The notes below the pieces were generated by a model. The model searched no databases. It was not told where the DNA came from and saw nothing but the letters and a program-made list of their open reading frames with translations. 64,000 bases of DNA from NCBI GenBank assembly GCA_930986425.1, contig CAKNJR010000004.1, positions 1 to 64,000 on the forward strand, given 5' to 3'. This document shows, one piece after another, positions 1-7,589 of the stretch. This stretch comes from an uncultured Clostridium sp. GTDB taxonomy: Bacteria > Bacillota > Clostridia > TANB77 > CAG-508. Numbering within the stretch: position 1 is the first letter of the stretch; each line of letters starts with the position of its first letter. Made by a program: the position numbers and the translations under genes.

Positions 1-21
1 GGAATTTTTTGAGTTTTAAAA

Positions 22-41
22 GAAAAATGTTTGATTTTTCC
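22..41. repeat. Short hairpin at window edge
   Basis: GAAAAAT and ATTTTTC form a 7-bp stem with a 5-nt loop. A similar but longer hairpin, sharing the string TTTGATTTTTCCTATAT, sits between the NRPS and the kinase at 36110-36142. No gene is visible in the first 50 bases. Confidence 0.35.
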
Positions 42-49
42 TATATAAT

Positions 50-95
50 AAAAAATTTAGTAGGCAAACCTTTATGTGTTTTGCCTACTAAATTT
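50..95 (-). terminator. Intrinsic terminator of hepT
   Basis: AAATTTAGTAGGCAAA (53-68) pairs perfectly with 80-95 around an 11-nt loop. Read on the minus strand the 16-bp stem runs into a T tract. It lies 10 bp past the hepT stop codon. Confidence 0.8.
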
Positions 96-104
96 ATAAT
101 AACT

Positions 105-494
105 TTAAATATTTTTTTCTAAAAATTCCTTTAATTCGTTTAATTCATTCAAGTATATATTTTTTACATTTTCATATATCTCTCTTGATTTTTCTTCGTC
201 ATATAAATGTGAAAGAGCATTTCTATCAAGCATCATATTTATCCATGTGTCTCCATTATTTATAACTTTTGCTTGATAAGCTAGTTTAATTATTGCTCTT
301 GGACTAGCTATATTATCTGAATACCCATTATATTCTAAGTAATCCTTTATTGTTTTCCAAGCGAGTTCAAAAGTAAATTCATATCTTTGTAATGTGCCAT
401 CAATTACTATGTCTGTTGGCTCTTCTAATAATGCTTTTTTAAGTCTATTAAGTGCTTTTGTATAATCTTCATATCTTTCTTTTAATCTTTTCAT
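105..494 (-). CDS. hepT: HepT-like toxin / nucleotidyltransferase substrate-binding protein
   Basis: 129 residues of the all-helical HI0074/HepT family. The toxin motif RX4HXY is visible as R91, H96 and Y98 (RNALSHLY). Members form a helical bundle and in studied HepT/MntA pairs act as RNases that the partner silences by AMP addition at the motif tyrosine. It follows mntA by 32 bp on the same strand, with AGAGGTG ahead of the ATG, so the two are co-transcribed. A purely enzymatic, non-toxin role of HI0074-type proteins cannot be excluded from sequence. Confidence 0.8.
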   Translation of the reverse strand: MKRLKERYEDYTKALNRLKKALLEEPTDIVIDGTLQRYEFTFELAWKTIKDYLEYNGYSDNIASPRAIIKLAYQAKVINNGDTWINMMLDRNALSHLYDEEKSREIYENVKNIYLNELNELKEFLEKNI

Positions 495-526
495 ATTTTT
501 ACACCTCTTATGCTTTTATTAAATTA

Positions 527-808
527 TTATATTTGTTTTGCATCAGTTTTAATTGCGTTTATAAATTCTAAGTTCTTTATATCTTGCATAAAAACTAAAT
601 CTATCTTATATATGCAGTCTATTAAATCTATTTCATTCATTATTTTATACTTTTTTTCAGTTGATATACTATCCATTACTGCAATATCAATATCCGAATT
701 TGCTCTATAATCTCCTCTAGCTCTTGAACCAAATATATATAATTTTATATCATTTTCAGTCGATATCTTTCTTATTTTATTAATTAATTCGTCACTTAAT
801 CCATACAT
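527..808 (-). CDS. mntA: MntA-like minimal nucleotidyltransferase (antitoxin)
   Basis: 93 residues of the minimal DNA polymerase beta-type nucleotidyltransferase fold. The GS-X10-DXD active site is intact: G27-S28, then D39 and D41. This is the usual partner of HepT; in characterised pairs it transfers AMP to HepT and neutralises it. The gene is first in the pair, the common order for MntA-HepT. The Shine-Dalgarno is weak (GGGGTT). The nearest alternative call is a plain MNT-fold protein of unknown substrate. Confidence 0.8.
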   Translation of the reverse strand: MYGLSDELINKIRKISTENDIKLYIFGSRARGDYRANSDIDIAVMDSISTEKKYKIMNEIDLIDCIYKIDLVFMQDIKNLEFINAIKTDAKQI

Positions 809-864
809 ACTTTTAACCCCATTCTTATATTACACTATTTTTCCTTATTTGTCTATGGAAAAGT

Positions 865-912
865 AAAAAAGATATATAAGAATATCATTTTTACATCCAT
901 ATATATCTTTTT
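865..912 (-). terminator. Terminator of the SGNH hydrolase gene
   Basis: An A/T-only stem (AAAAAAGATATATA at 865-878 with TATATATCTTTTT at 900-912) followed on the minus strand by TTTTTTAC. It lies 24 bp after the stop codon of the upstream minus-strand gene. Confidence 0.6.
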
Positions 913-935
913 ATAATATTAAATATTTTTACATA

Positions 936-2711
936 CTATTCACTTATATATCCTAGTGTAATTAATTTATTATATACTTGCTCTCCAACTATTGTGTATC
1001 CTTCTGCATTTAGATGTACTGAATCTGATTTATATTCTGCTGAAACATTATTTGAATTATCTGTGCTTAATGCATTTCTAACGTCTAAGAAATGTTCTCC
1101 ATAAGTATCTGCCATAGCATTATTTACTTCATCACCAGAGTATAATAGTCCTATAACTAGATAATTTTCTGTATTTGCATATTCTATCATTTTTTTCTGC
1201 TTTTCTATTATGTCTGATATGTTAGATGTATTTGCGCCATCATTTTGACCTGTCCATAAAATTAATATGTCGGCATCATTATAGTTCTTCATTCCATCTG
1301 TTATTACTTCTGTATCATTTGGAACTGTTACGCTTGAACCTGATAAAACACGATTAAAATACCACTTTTCCATTGAGCTATCATATGTTATTTTTCCTTC
1401 TATTCCACTAATAAAGCAATTATTTAATCCATTACCATTTTGCATTGCTGGCGCGACTTCGCTACCATCTTTCCCTTTTATTTTAATTTTCACTTTGCTT
1501 GTATCTGTAGGAATAATAAAACTATCAACTACCATTGGAATGCCGCCTTGTCTTCCAGCAATTGTACTTGTTTTTTCTCCTCCAACTCCCATGTTATATA
1601 CTACAGCATTATCACTGCATAAGTTATTAAGCGTTGACACATAGCTCGTTCCATTTCCTCCTGCACCATATGTTAAACTATCTCCCCAGCAAACTATCTT
1701 TAAAGCTTGTTCATTATAAAAACTGACATTACTCCAATCATCTATTAAATTACTAAATGTTTCATAAGTTGTACTATTTCTGTCTATATTTATAAAAATA
1801 TTACTAGTACCTGTATTTGTAAAACAATTATTGGCACTTGATACATTATTTGATTTAATATTAATTTTACCTTTTAAACTCTTGCAACCTGCAAATGTAT
1901 AATCCATATTTGTGACTTGTGATGGAATATCTGGAACTGATTCTAGAATAGCACATCCATTAAACGCCCTAGTAAGATTTGTTAAGCTATCAGGAAATTT
2001 ATCAACATATGATAAATTATCACAATCTTGAAAAGCATAATCTAAACGAGTACACTCATTAGGTATATTATAAACTTTACTCAAGCTATCACAATTTAAA
2101 AATATTCCATATCCATTATTAGACTCTATATTTATATTACTATCAAATTTTACGCATTCAATTTTAGAATTGTTTGCAAACGGTCCATTTTGTCCAGTTG
2201 TTCTACCAATTATTACAGAATAGTTAATAGAACTAATAGTAAATGTATTTGGAATAAATATCTTTGCGTCTGTTCCTATATATTTTTCTAAAGTTATTGT
2301 TTGATTTTCTTCATCTATTGTATATTCCCAACTTTCTATTGGTGTTGTGACGAACGAAGTTTCTATTTCTCCACCATAAATATCCGAAATCAATATTTCA
2401 TAATTACCTTTTGTTGTAGTTAATGTTGTTTCATCTGCTGATATCGTTCCATATTTTCTTAATATTTCATAAAATTCATCTTCACCAATGTTTCTTAGAT
2501 TTTCCAGTTGTTTATCTGTTATATCAAATTGTATTTGTTCAATTATTTCTGCTTTTTCACTCTCTTCTCTTGCTTTTGCCGCTCTAGTAAATATTCCATT
2601 TTCTCCTATCGTTAAATTAATAGCTATTCCAGCTAAAATTAGCAGAACTATTATTGTTACCACTAAAGCTATAAGGGTAATGCCCTTTACATCTTTTTTA
2701 AATTTTTTCAT
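936..2711 (-). CDS. Pilin-anchored SGNH/GDSL hydrolase with BspA-like repeats
   Basis: 591 residues. Residues 1-40 are a type III/IV prepilin-like leader: a basic stretch, then G|ITLIALVVTIIVLLILAG. The conserved Glu5 of true pilins is Ala here. A linker follows to about residue 120, then asparagine-rich repeats resembling the BspA/DUF285 leucine-rich type (about 130-330). The C-terminal SGNH domain shows block I WGDSLTYG (S345), GQND, and DSVHLNAEGY (D563, H566). It is therefore probably a surface esterase or acetyl-hydrolase tethered by a pilin-like helix. No pilus assembly genes are nearby. AGGAGG sits 9 nt before the ATG. Substrate unknown. Confidence 0.8.
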   Translation of the reverse strand: MKKFKKDVKGITLIALVVTIIVLLILAGIAINLTIGENGIFTRAAKAREESEKAEIIEQIQFDITDKQLENLRNIGEDEFYEILRKYGTISADETTLTTTKGNYEILISDIYGGEIETSFVTTPIESWEYTIDEENQTITLEKYIGTDAKIFIPNTFTISSINYSVIIGRTTGQNGPFANNSKIECVKFDSNINIESNNGYGIFLNCDSLSKVYNIPNECTRLDYAFQDCDNLSYVDKFPDSLTNLTRAFNGCAILESVPDIPSQVTNMDYTFAGCKSLKGKINIKSNNVSSANNCFTNTGTSNIFINIDRNSTTYETFSNLIDDWSNVSFYNEQALKIVCWGDSLTYGAGGNGTSYVSTLNNLCSDNAVVYNMGVGGEKTSTIAGRQGGIPMVVDSFIIPTDTSKVKIKIKGKDGSEVAPAMQNGNGLNNCFISGIEGKITYDSSMEKWYFNRVLSGSSVTVPNDTEVITDGMKNYNDADILILWTGQNDGANTSNISDIIEKQKKMIEYANTENYLVIGLLYSGDEVNNAMADTYGEHFLDVRNALSTDNSNNVSAEYKSDSVHLNAEGYTIVGEQVYNKLITLGYISE

Positions 2712-2740
2712 TGTAATAATTCCTCCTTCTTATTTATTTA

Positions 2741-2797
2741 CGCAAAAAAAACTATGCCGCTTAGACAATTTTAAATTCGTCTAAAAAGCATAGTTTT
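2741..2797 (-). terminator. Hairpin with T7 tract in the leader of the SGNH hydrolase gene
   Basis: AAAACTATGC (2748-2757) pairs with GCATAGTTTT (2788-2797), and an inner TTAGAC/GTCTAA stem (2761-2766, 2779-2784) extends it. On the minus strand seven T residues follow. It lies between a 16-codon ORF and the hydrolase ribosome-binding site, so it either ends the upstream transcript or works as an attenuator. Confidence 0.7.
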
Positions 2798-2832
2798 ATC
2801 TCTATGTCTACATAACTTTATTTTATTAAAAC

Positions 2833-2883
2833 TTACGATATATATATATATACAGCCTCAAGGTTTTTAGCGATTTTTATCAT
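2833..2883 (-). CDS. 16-codon ORF upstream of the hydrolase, possible leader peptide
   Basis: ATG at 2883, stop TAA at 2833; encodes MIKIAKNLEAVYIYIS. An AAAGGAG-type ribosome-binding site lies 6-7 nt upstream. The second half is built on an alternating TA run giving Tyr-Ile-Tyr-Ile. It sits between the XRE gene and the hairpin at 2741-2797, the arrangement of a leader-peptide attenuator. Function is unknown, and the (TA)n could simply be low-complexity sequence. Confidence 0.4.
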   Translation of the reverse strand: MIKIAKNLEAVYIYIS

Positions 2884-2953
2884 TTGTTTTTCTCCTTTTT
2901 CCTTATTATATATTTTATTATATAATTTCGCCAAGTGTTTTTCAAGAAAATTT

Positions 2954-3361
2954 TTATTTTTCTTTTTCTTTTTCTTTTTCATTCTTATCAAACAAATATA
3001 ATCCTATGCAAAATACTCCTATTCCTAGCATTATTATAGATGATTTTATTTCTATTTTATCCAATATATTTAATACCACAACTCCAATTCCCATTGCAAT
3101 AGCTACCGCTTTTAAAATTAAATTAATTAAGTCTTTTATTTTATTATTAGAATAATCTTGTTTTTTAGTTTTAAGCAATTCTTCAACTGAAACGTCTAGT
3201 ACATCCGCCAATTTAGATATTGTACTTATATCTGGACATGATAAATCTCTTTCCCATTTTGAAACAGCTTTATCTGTAACATTCATCTTTTCCGCTAATT
3301 CACTTTGTGTCATTCCCTTCTGTTTTCTTAAATTTGCAATTGTTTCTCCTATACTTTTCAT
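2954..3361 (-). CDS. XRE-family regulator with two C-terminal membrane helices
   Basis: 135 residues (start ATG 3361). Residues 1-60 are a Cro/CI-type helix-turn-helix (QSELAEKMNVTDKAVSKWERD). Two hydrophobic segments occupy about 80-100 and 108-125, and a Lys/Glu-rich tail ends the protein. Such membrane-tethered XRE proteins are common in Clostridia and their ligands are unknown. It may control the SGNH hydrolase gene just downstream; that is inference from position only. Confidence 0.8.
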   Translation of the reverse strand: MKSIGETIANLRKQKGMTQSELAEKMNVTDKAVSKWERDLSCPDISTISKLADVLDVSVEELLKTKKQDYSNNKIKDLINLILKAVAIAMGIGVVVLNILDKIEIKSSIIMLGIGVFCIGLYLFDKNEKEKEKEK

Positions 3362-3474
3362 ACAACTTTTCCTTTCCTAAGGCAATTATAATTTTTAAAT
3401 GAACTTGCCTTTTTATTATCAAATATTTTATCTCAAATACTTGTTGAGAATTTTGTTTAATTTTAATATTTTTA

Positions 3475-3527
3475 ATAAAAAAAGTAAACCAATAATCGGT
3501 TTAGTTTTCTCGACCATTAGTTTACTT
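3475..3527 (-). terminator. Terminator of nrdG
   Basis: A 16-bp stem with G-U pairs (3482-3497 with 3512-3527), followed on the minus strand by seven T. It is about 45 bp after the nrdG stop. Confidence 0.75.
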
Positions 3528-3572
3528 CTAGTTTATTTGTTTTTTTATATATTAATTGATATATTACTGCAT

Positions 3573-4061
3573 TTATTTTAGTTCGCAAACTTTATTTTGC
3601 TTTTTACTTTCTTTAATATCTATAACTCTTTGATTTGAAGAACCTCTCCATTTTAGAGTTGGGTCATGTAATTCGTCCTTATATTGACCATCAACTAAAA
3701 CATCAATATAGTTAAATACATCATTATCTTTTATATCTTCATATTTAAAACCTGACCATGCCCAAATATTTTTTTCTGGATATTTTTCCTTAAAAGCTTT
3801 TGCAAGTTTTGTTGTTCCTTCTATATTGGTAGGATGCATTGGCTCCCCACCTAATATAGATAAACCTTTTACTTCTTTTTTATCACTTAATTCTAATACT
3901 TTATTTATAGTATCTTCTGTGAATTCTTGTCCTCCTTCGAAGTCCCAAGTTTCCGGATTAAAGCAATTTTTGCAGTGAAAACTACATCCTTGCATAAATA
4001 TTGATACTCTTACTCCTGGTCCATTTGATATATCCATTTTTCTTATTAAATTGTATCTCAT
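3573..4061 (-). CDS. nrdG: Anaerobic ribonucleotide reductase activating protein
   Basis: 162 residues. A radical SAM enzyme that generates the glycyl radical on NrdD in anaerobic deoxyribonucleotide synthesis. The cluster motif is C26-X3-C30-X2-C33 (CSFHCKNC), preceded by the typical GPGVRVSIFMQG. Length matches short NrdG proteins. It lies about 125 bp downstream of nrdD on the same strand, with no strong terminator in between, so the two probably form one operon. Confidence 0.95.
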   Translation of the reverse strand: MRYNLIRKMDISNGPGVRVSIFMQGCSFHCKNCFNPETWDFEGGQEFTEDTINKVLELSDKKEVKGLSILGGEPMHPTNIEGTTKLAKAFKEKYPEKNIWAWSGFKYEDIKDNDVFNYIDVLVDGQYKDELHDPTLKWRGSSNQRVIDIKESKKQNKVCELK

Positions 4062-4186
4062 TTATTTCGCCCCTTTTGTCTTATTCATTTTGATAAATTT
4101 GTTTTAAAATTTAGTATATTAATCTTTTTAGTATTTATATCTTATTTAGCAAATTAATTCATTTTCGCATTTATATTTTACGTTCT

Positions 4187-6376
4187 TTACGCATTTTTAT
4201 TATCTAAGTGTAATACTCTTTCTTTTATTTCTTGAGTTCTTCCTTTATTCCAGAAATTTGTTCCTATGTATCCGCAAGTACGTCTTGCTACATTTAATGT
4301 ATTGTGGTCTCTATTTCCACAGTTTGGGCAATACCATTCTAGGTTATCGTCTATTAAAATTTCACCTGTATATCCACATTTTTGGCAGTAATCTGATTTT
4401 GTATTTAATTCTGCATACATAATGTTATCGTAGATGAATTGAATTACTTCAAGTACTGCATCTAAGTTATTTTGTAGATTTGGCGTTTCTATGTATGAAA
4501 TTGCTCCACCTGGACTTAATCTTTGGAATTCACTTTCTAGTTTTAATTTAGAGAATGCATCTATTTCTTCAAATACTGGAACATGATATGAATTTGTTAC
4601 ATATCCTCTATCTGTTATTCCTTTGATTGTCCCAAATCTTTCTTTTAAGCATTTTGCAAATTTATATGTTGTTGATTCTATTGGTGAACCATAAACTGAG
4701 TAATCTATATCTTCTTCAGCTTTCCATTTTGCTGTTGCATCATTTAAGTGTTGCATTACTTTTAGTCCAAATTCTTTTCCTTCTCCATTATCTGTATGTG
4801 AATGTCCTGTCATTACTTTTACACATTCATAAAGGCCGGCATATCCTAATGATATTGTTGAATATCCATGATGTAATAATTCGTGTATTGATTCGCCTTT
4901 CTTTAGTCTTGCTAAAGCTCCATGTTGCCATAATATTGGAGCCACATCGCTTGTTGCATTACTTAATCTCTTATGTCTTATTTGTAATGCTCTATGGCAT
5001 AATTCTAGTCTTTCATCAAATATTTTCCAGAATTTATCCATATCTCCATCTGCTGAAAGGGCAACGTCTGGCAAGTTTATTGTTACAACACCTTGATTGA
5101 ATCTTCCGTAATATTTACCTTTTCCTTCAACATAGTTTTTAGCATGCGCTATATTTCCTAAGCTCATTGTTCTATCTGGTGTTAAGAATGACCTACATCC
5201 CATACATGGATAGCATTCGCCATTTCCCAACTCATTTTTCTTTAGTTCTTTCATTACTTTTTCAGAGATATAGTCAGGAACCATTCTTTTTGCTGTACAT
5301 TCTGCTGCAAGTTTTGTTAAATACCAGTACTTGCTATCTTCATGAATATTGTCTTCTTCTAGAACATATAGTAGTTTTGGGAATGCTGGTGTTATATATA
5401 CACCTTTTTCATTTTTGAATCCTAATATTCTTTGTTTTAGGAATTCTTCTATTATCATTGCCAATTCTTCTTTATATTCATCTGTCTCACCTAAGTACAT
5501 ACATACTGATAAGAATGGTGCTTGTCCATTTGTATTAGTCATAGAATTTACTTGATAATTGAATGTTTGAACACCATCTTCTACTTCTTTTCTTGTATCT
5601 TGCATTGCAAATTTTTCACAATCTTTTTTACTTAAGTTTCTTGATTGATATTTTTTTAAATATTTTTCATAGCTTAATCTTACGAATGGTGCTAAGTGTG
5701 TAAGTGATACTGTTGCTCCACCATAGCTTGATGATGTAACTGCTAATATTATTTGAGTTGCAATTGTTGCAGCAGTAATAAATCTATGTGGTTTTTCTAT
5801 CATTACTCCATTTATAACAGTACCGTTTTGTAACATATCATCTAAGTTGATTAATTCGCAGTTATGCAAAGCATTTTGTGCGAAATAGTCGGCATCATGG
5901 AAGTGAATTATTCCTTTATCATGAGCTTCTACTATATCTTCTGGAAGTAAAAATCTTCTTGTTATATCTGTACTAGTAATACCTGCTAAATAATCTCTTT
6001 GTGTTGTTACTACTTCTGCATTTTTATTAGAGTTTTCACTATTCCAGTATTCGTTTTCGCCTTCGATTAATTCTTTGATTGATTTATCTGTTGTGTTAGC
6101 TTTTCTAACTAATTCTCTAGTATATCTATATGTAATATATTTTTTGGCTAAAGTATATTTTCCATAAGACATTAATTTTTCTTCAATTATATCTTGTATG
6201 TCTTCAACTAATATTCTTTTTTTGTTTAGCTCTTCAATGTATTTGATTATTTCATCAATTTGCTCTTTTGAAACCTTTTCTTTTCCCCTTACTTCATTAT
6301 TTGCTTTTCCTATTGCTATTCTTATTTTTTGTGGGTCGTAATCTACTATATGACCATCTCTTTTTACTATTTTCAT
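4187..6376 (-). CDS. nrdD: Anaerobic ribonucleoside-triphosphate reductase
   Basis: 729 residues, full length. An N-terminal ATP-cone allosteric domain (about 1-90, beginning MKIVKRDG) precedes the class III reductase barrel. The C-terminal zinc site is C664/C667 and C683/C686, and the glycyl radical loop is RRTCGYIGTN with the radical on G702. It reduces NTPs to dNTPs without oxygen. A run of G before the ATG (AAGGGGGAAC) is the ribosome-binding site. It is transcribed away from a Crp/Fnr-type regulator across a 390-bp gap with a 29-nt palindrome in its leader. Confidence 0.97.
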   Translation of the reverse strand: MKIVKRDGHIVDYDPQKIRIAIGKANNEVRGKEKVSKEQIDEIIKYIEELNKKRILVEDIQDIIEEKLMSYGKYTLAKKYITYRYTRELVRKANTTDKSIKELIEGENEYWNSENSNKNAEVVTTQRDYLAGITSTDITRRFLLPEDIVEAHDKGIIHFHDADYFAQNALHNCELINLDDMLQNGTVINGVMIEKPHRFITAATIATQIILAVTSSSYGGATVSLTHLAPFVRLSYEKYLKKYQSRNLSKKDCEKFAMQDTRKEVEDGVQTFNYQVNSMTNTNGQAPFLSVCMYLGETDEYKEELAMIIEEFLKQRILGFKNEKGVYITPAFPKLLYVLEEDNIHEDSKYWYLTKLAAECTAKRMVPDYISEKVMKELKKNELGNGECYPCMGCRSFLTPDRTMSLGNIAHAKNYVEGKGKYYGRFNQGVVTINLPDVALSADGDMDKFWKIFDERLELCHRALQIRHKRLSNATSDVAPILWQHGALARLKKGESIHELLHHGYSTISLGYAGLYECVKVMTGHSHTDNGEGKEFGLKVMQHLNDATAKWKAEEDIDYSVYGSPIESTTYKFAKCLKERFGTIKGITDRGYVTNSYHVPVFEEIDAFSKLKLESEFQRLSPGGAISYIETPNLQNNLDAVLEVIQFIYDNIMYAELNTKSDYCQKCGYTGEILIDDNLEWYCPNCGNRDHNTLNVARRTCGYIGTNFWNKGRTQEIKERVLHLDNKNA

Positions 6377-6398
6377 TTTAGTTCCCCCTTGTCTCTTG

Positions 6399-6427
6399 AA
6401 TTATTGATATAATTTATATCAATAATT
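6399..6427. promoter_or_regulatory. 29-nt perfect palindrome upstream of nrdD
   Basis: Arms AATTATTGATATAA (6399-6412) and TTATATCAATAATT (6414-6427) with a one-base centre, 22 bp before the nrdD start. It includes TTGAT and ATCAA half-sites like those of Fnr-type proteins but with wider spacing. It is a candidate operator for the divergent regulator at 6767. The rest of 6428-6766 holds AT-rich promoter sequence and no gene. Confidence 0.5.
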
Positions 6428-6690
6428 TTTAAAATAGAAAAGTTGCACTTGCACCTTTTTTATTTTTGTGCTAAGATTGGTTTAGGTTTTTAGTATAATT
6501 TGATTAGTGCTTATATTTTGCGGTTTAGCAAGTATTTATTTTGTAATAAAAAATAACTTTTGTGGTTAGCTATTATGTTCATCATTAAAATTTCATGAAT
6601 TTATCAAGGTTATTTTTTAGTGCATTTTTCTACAAATTTTTTATTACAATTTTGTTAAAATTAAAATATACATTATTTTTTTATTAAAGT

Positions 6691-6714
6691 TTCAATAGGA
6701 GAATATATATTGAA
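6691..6714. promoter_or_regulatory. Inverted repeat ahead of the Crp/Fnr-type gene
   Basis: TTCAATA (6691-6697) and TATTGAA (6708-6714) form a dyad in the leader of the regulator gene. It could be an autoregulatory site. It does not match the nrdD palindrome exactly. Confidence 0.3.
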
Positions 6715-6766
6715 GCTTAATTAGAAAATTTAAGATGTAAATTGTAACTATTGGAGGTATAAAATC

Positions 6767-7417
6767 TTGAAGAGCCCATTTGCCAATTTATCTAAGGTTC
6801 AAATTGATAAATTATATAATTTATTAGGTGTACATATCTATACATTTAGAAAAAGTGAAGAAATTTTGCCAACTATAAAAGGTGGAAACATTCTTGCAAT
6901 TATCTTAGAAGGTTCTGGTCAGATTGTAAATAGTGATTATAATGGTAATGAGATTTTTATGGAAAATCTAAATAAAGATAGCGTTTTCGGAACGAATATT
7001 TCTTTGACTAATAGTGATGATTGCAATGTCATTGCAAAAGAAAATACTAAAGTTTTAGTTATAGATTATAACAAGCTTATGAATCCTGAAAATCTAAAAT
7101 ATAAATATTTTAATGTTTTTTTTAATAATTTATTTGATATTATAAATTCTAAGTATAAAGAAACTAATGAGAGAGTTAAAATTTTAGAGAAAAAGCAAAT
7201 TCGTGATAAATTATTGGAATATTTTGATATTGAATATAGTAAAAGTAGATTAAATTATTTTTATTTACCTTTTTCGTTTAAAGAATTAGCTGACTATCTT
7301 GCGGTTAATAGGTCTGCTATGTTTAGAGAGCTTAAAAGTTTGAAAGATGAGCATTTCATTGAGATTAATGGCAGAAAAATCACTTTATTAAATGCTAAGA
7401 GTATTAATTTGATATAA
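6767..7417 (+). CDS. Crp/Fnr-family transcriptional regulator
   Basis: 216 residues. TTG start chosen because TTGGAGGT lies 8 nt upstream. An N-terminal cyclic-nucleotide-binding-like beta barrel (about 15-130) leads through a long dimerisation helix to a winged helix (about 150-210) with recognition segment FKELADYLAVNRSAMFRELKSL. Only one cysteine is present, so it cannot hold the [4Fe-4S] cluster of true Fnr. Its position divergent to nrdDG suggests control of anaerobic dNTP synthesis or another redox or nitrosative response. The effector is unknown. Confidence 0.85.
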   Translation: MKSPFANLSKVQIDKLYNLLGVHIYTFRKSEEILPTIKGGNILAIILEGSGQIVNSDYNGNEIFMENLNKDSVFGTNISLTNSDDCNVIAKENTKVLVIDYNKLMNPENLKYKYFNVFFNNLFDIINSKYKETNERVKILEKKQIRDKLLEYFDIEYSKSRLNYFYLPFSFKELADYLAVNRSAMFRELKSLKDEHFIEINGRKITLLNAKSINLI

Positions 7418-7432
7418 ATAAAACATAAAAAA

Positions 7433-7537
7433 GTAAACCTCAAAAATTAATTTGCTACAATATTCAAGCACTCTATGGTGCACGTAGTCTATGCTACACT
7501 AATTTTTATAAAAGCATAATTAATTTGAGAGGTTTAC
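7433..7537. repeat. 105-bp imperfect palindrome between convergent genes
   Basis: The outer arms GTAAACCTC...AATTAATT and their complement (7433-7455 with 7514-7537) pair over about 24 bp. The loop holds a GCAC/GTGC stem and two GCTAC strings. Read on the minus strand it ends in TTTTTTATGTTTT, so it can terminate the ATPase gene. It is longer than a normal terminator and may be a miniature insertion. Confidence 0.55.
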
Positions 7538-7589
7538 AATAATATTATATAATACAATTAAATAAAACGCAATATCTTTTTATAATTCA

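Noticed and set aside
510-710. Hydrophobic plus-strand reading frame
   Set aside because: It lies opposite mntA, and its hydrophobicity is what antisense of an AT-rich gene gives. No ribosome-binding site.
2800-2900. Possible c-di-GMP or other known riboswitch ahead of the pilin-type gene
   Set aside because: None of the conserved riboswitch core strings is present; the ORF-plus-hairpin reading explains the region better.
3399-3581. 60-residue hydrophobic plus-strand frame
   Set aside because: It runs through the nrdG terminator and overlaps the nrdG end. No ribosome-binding site.
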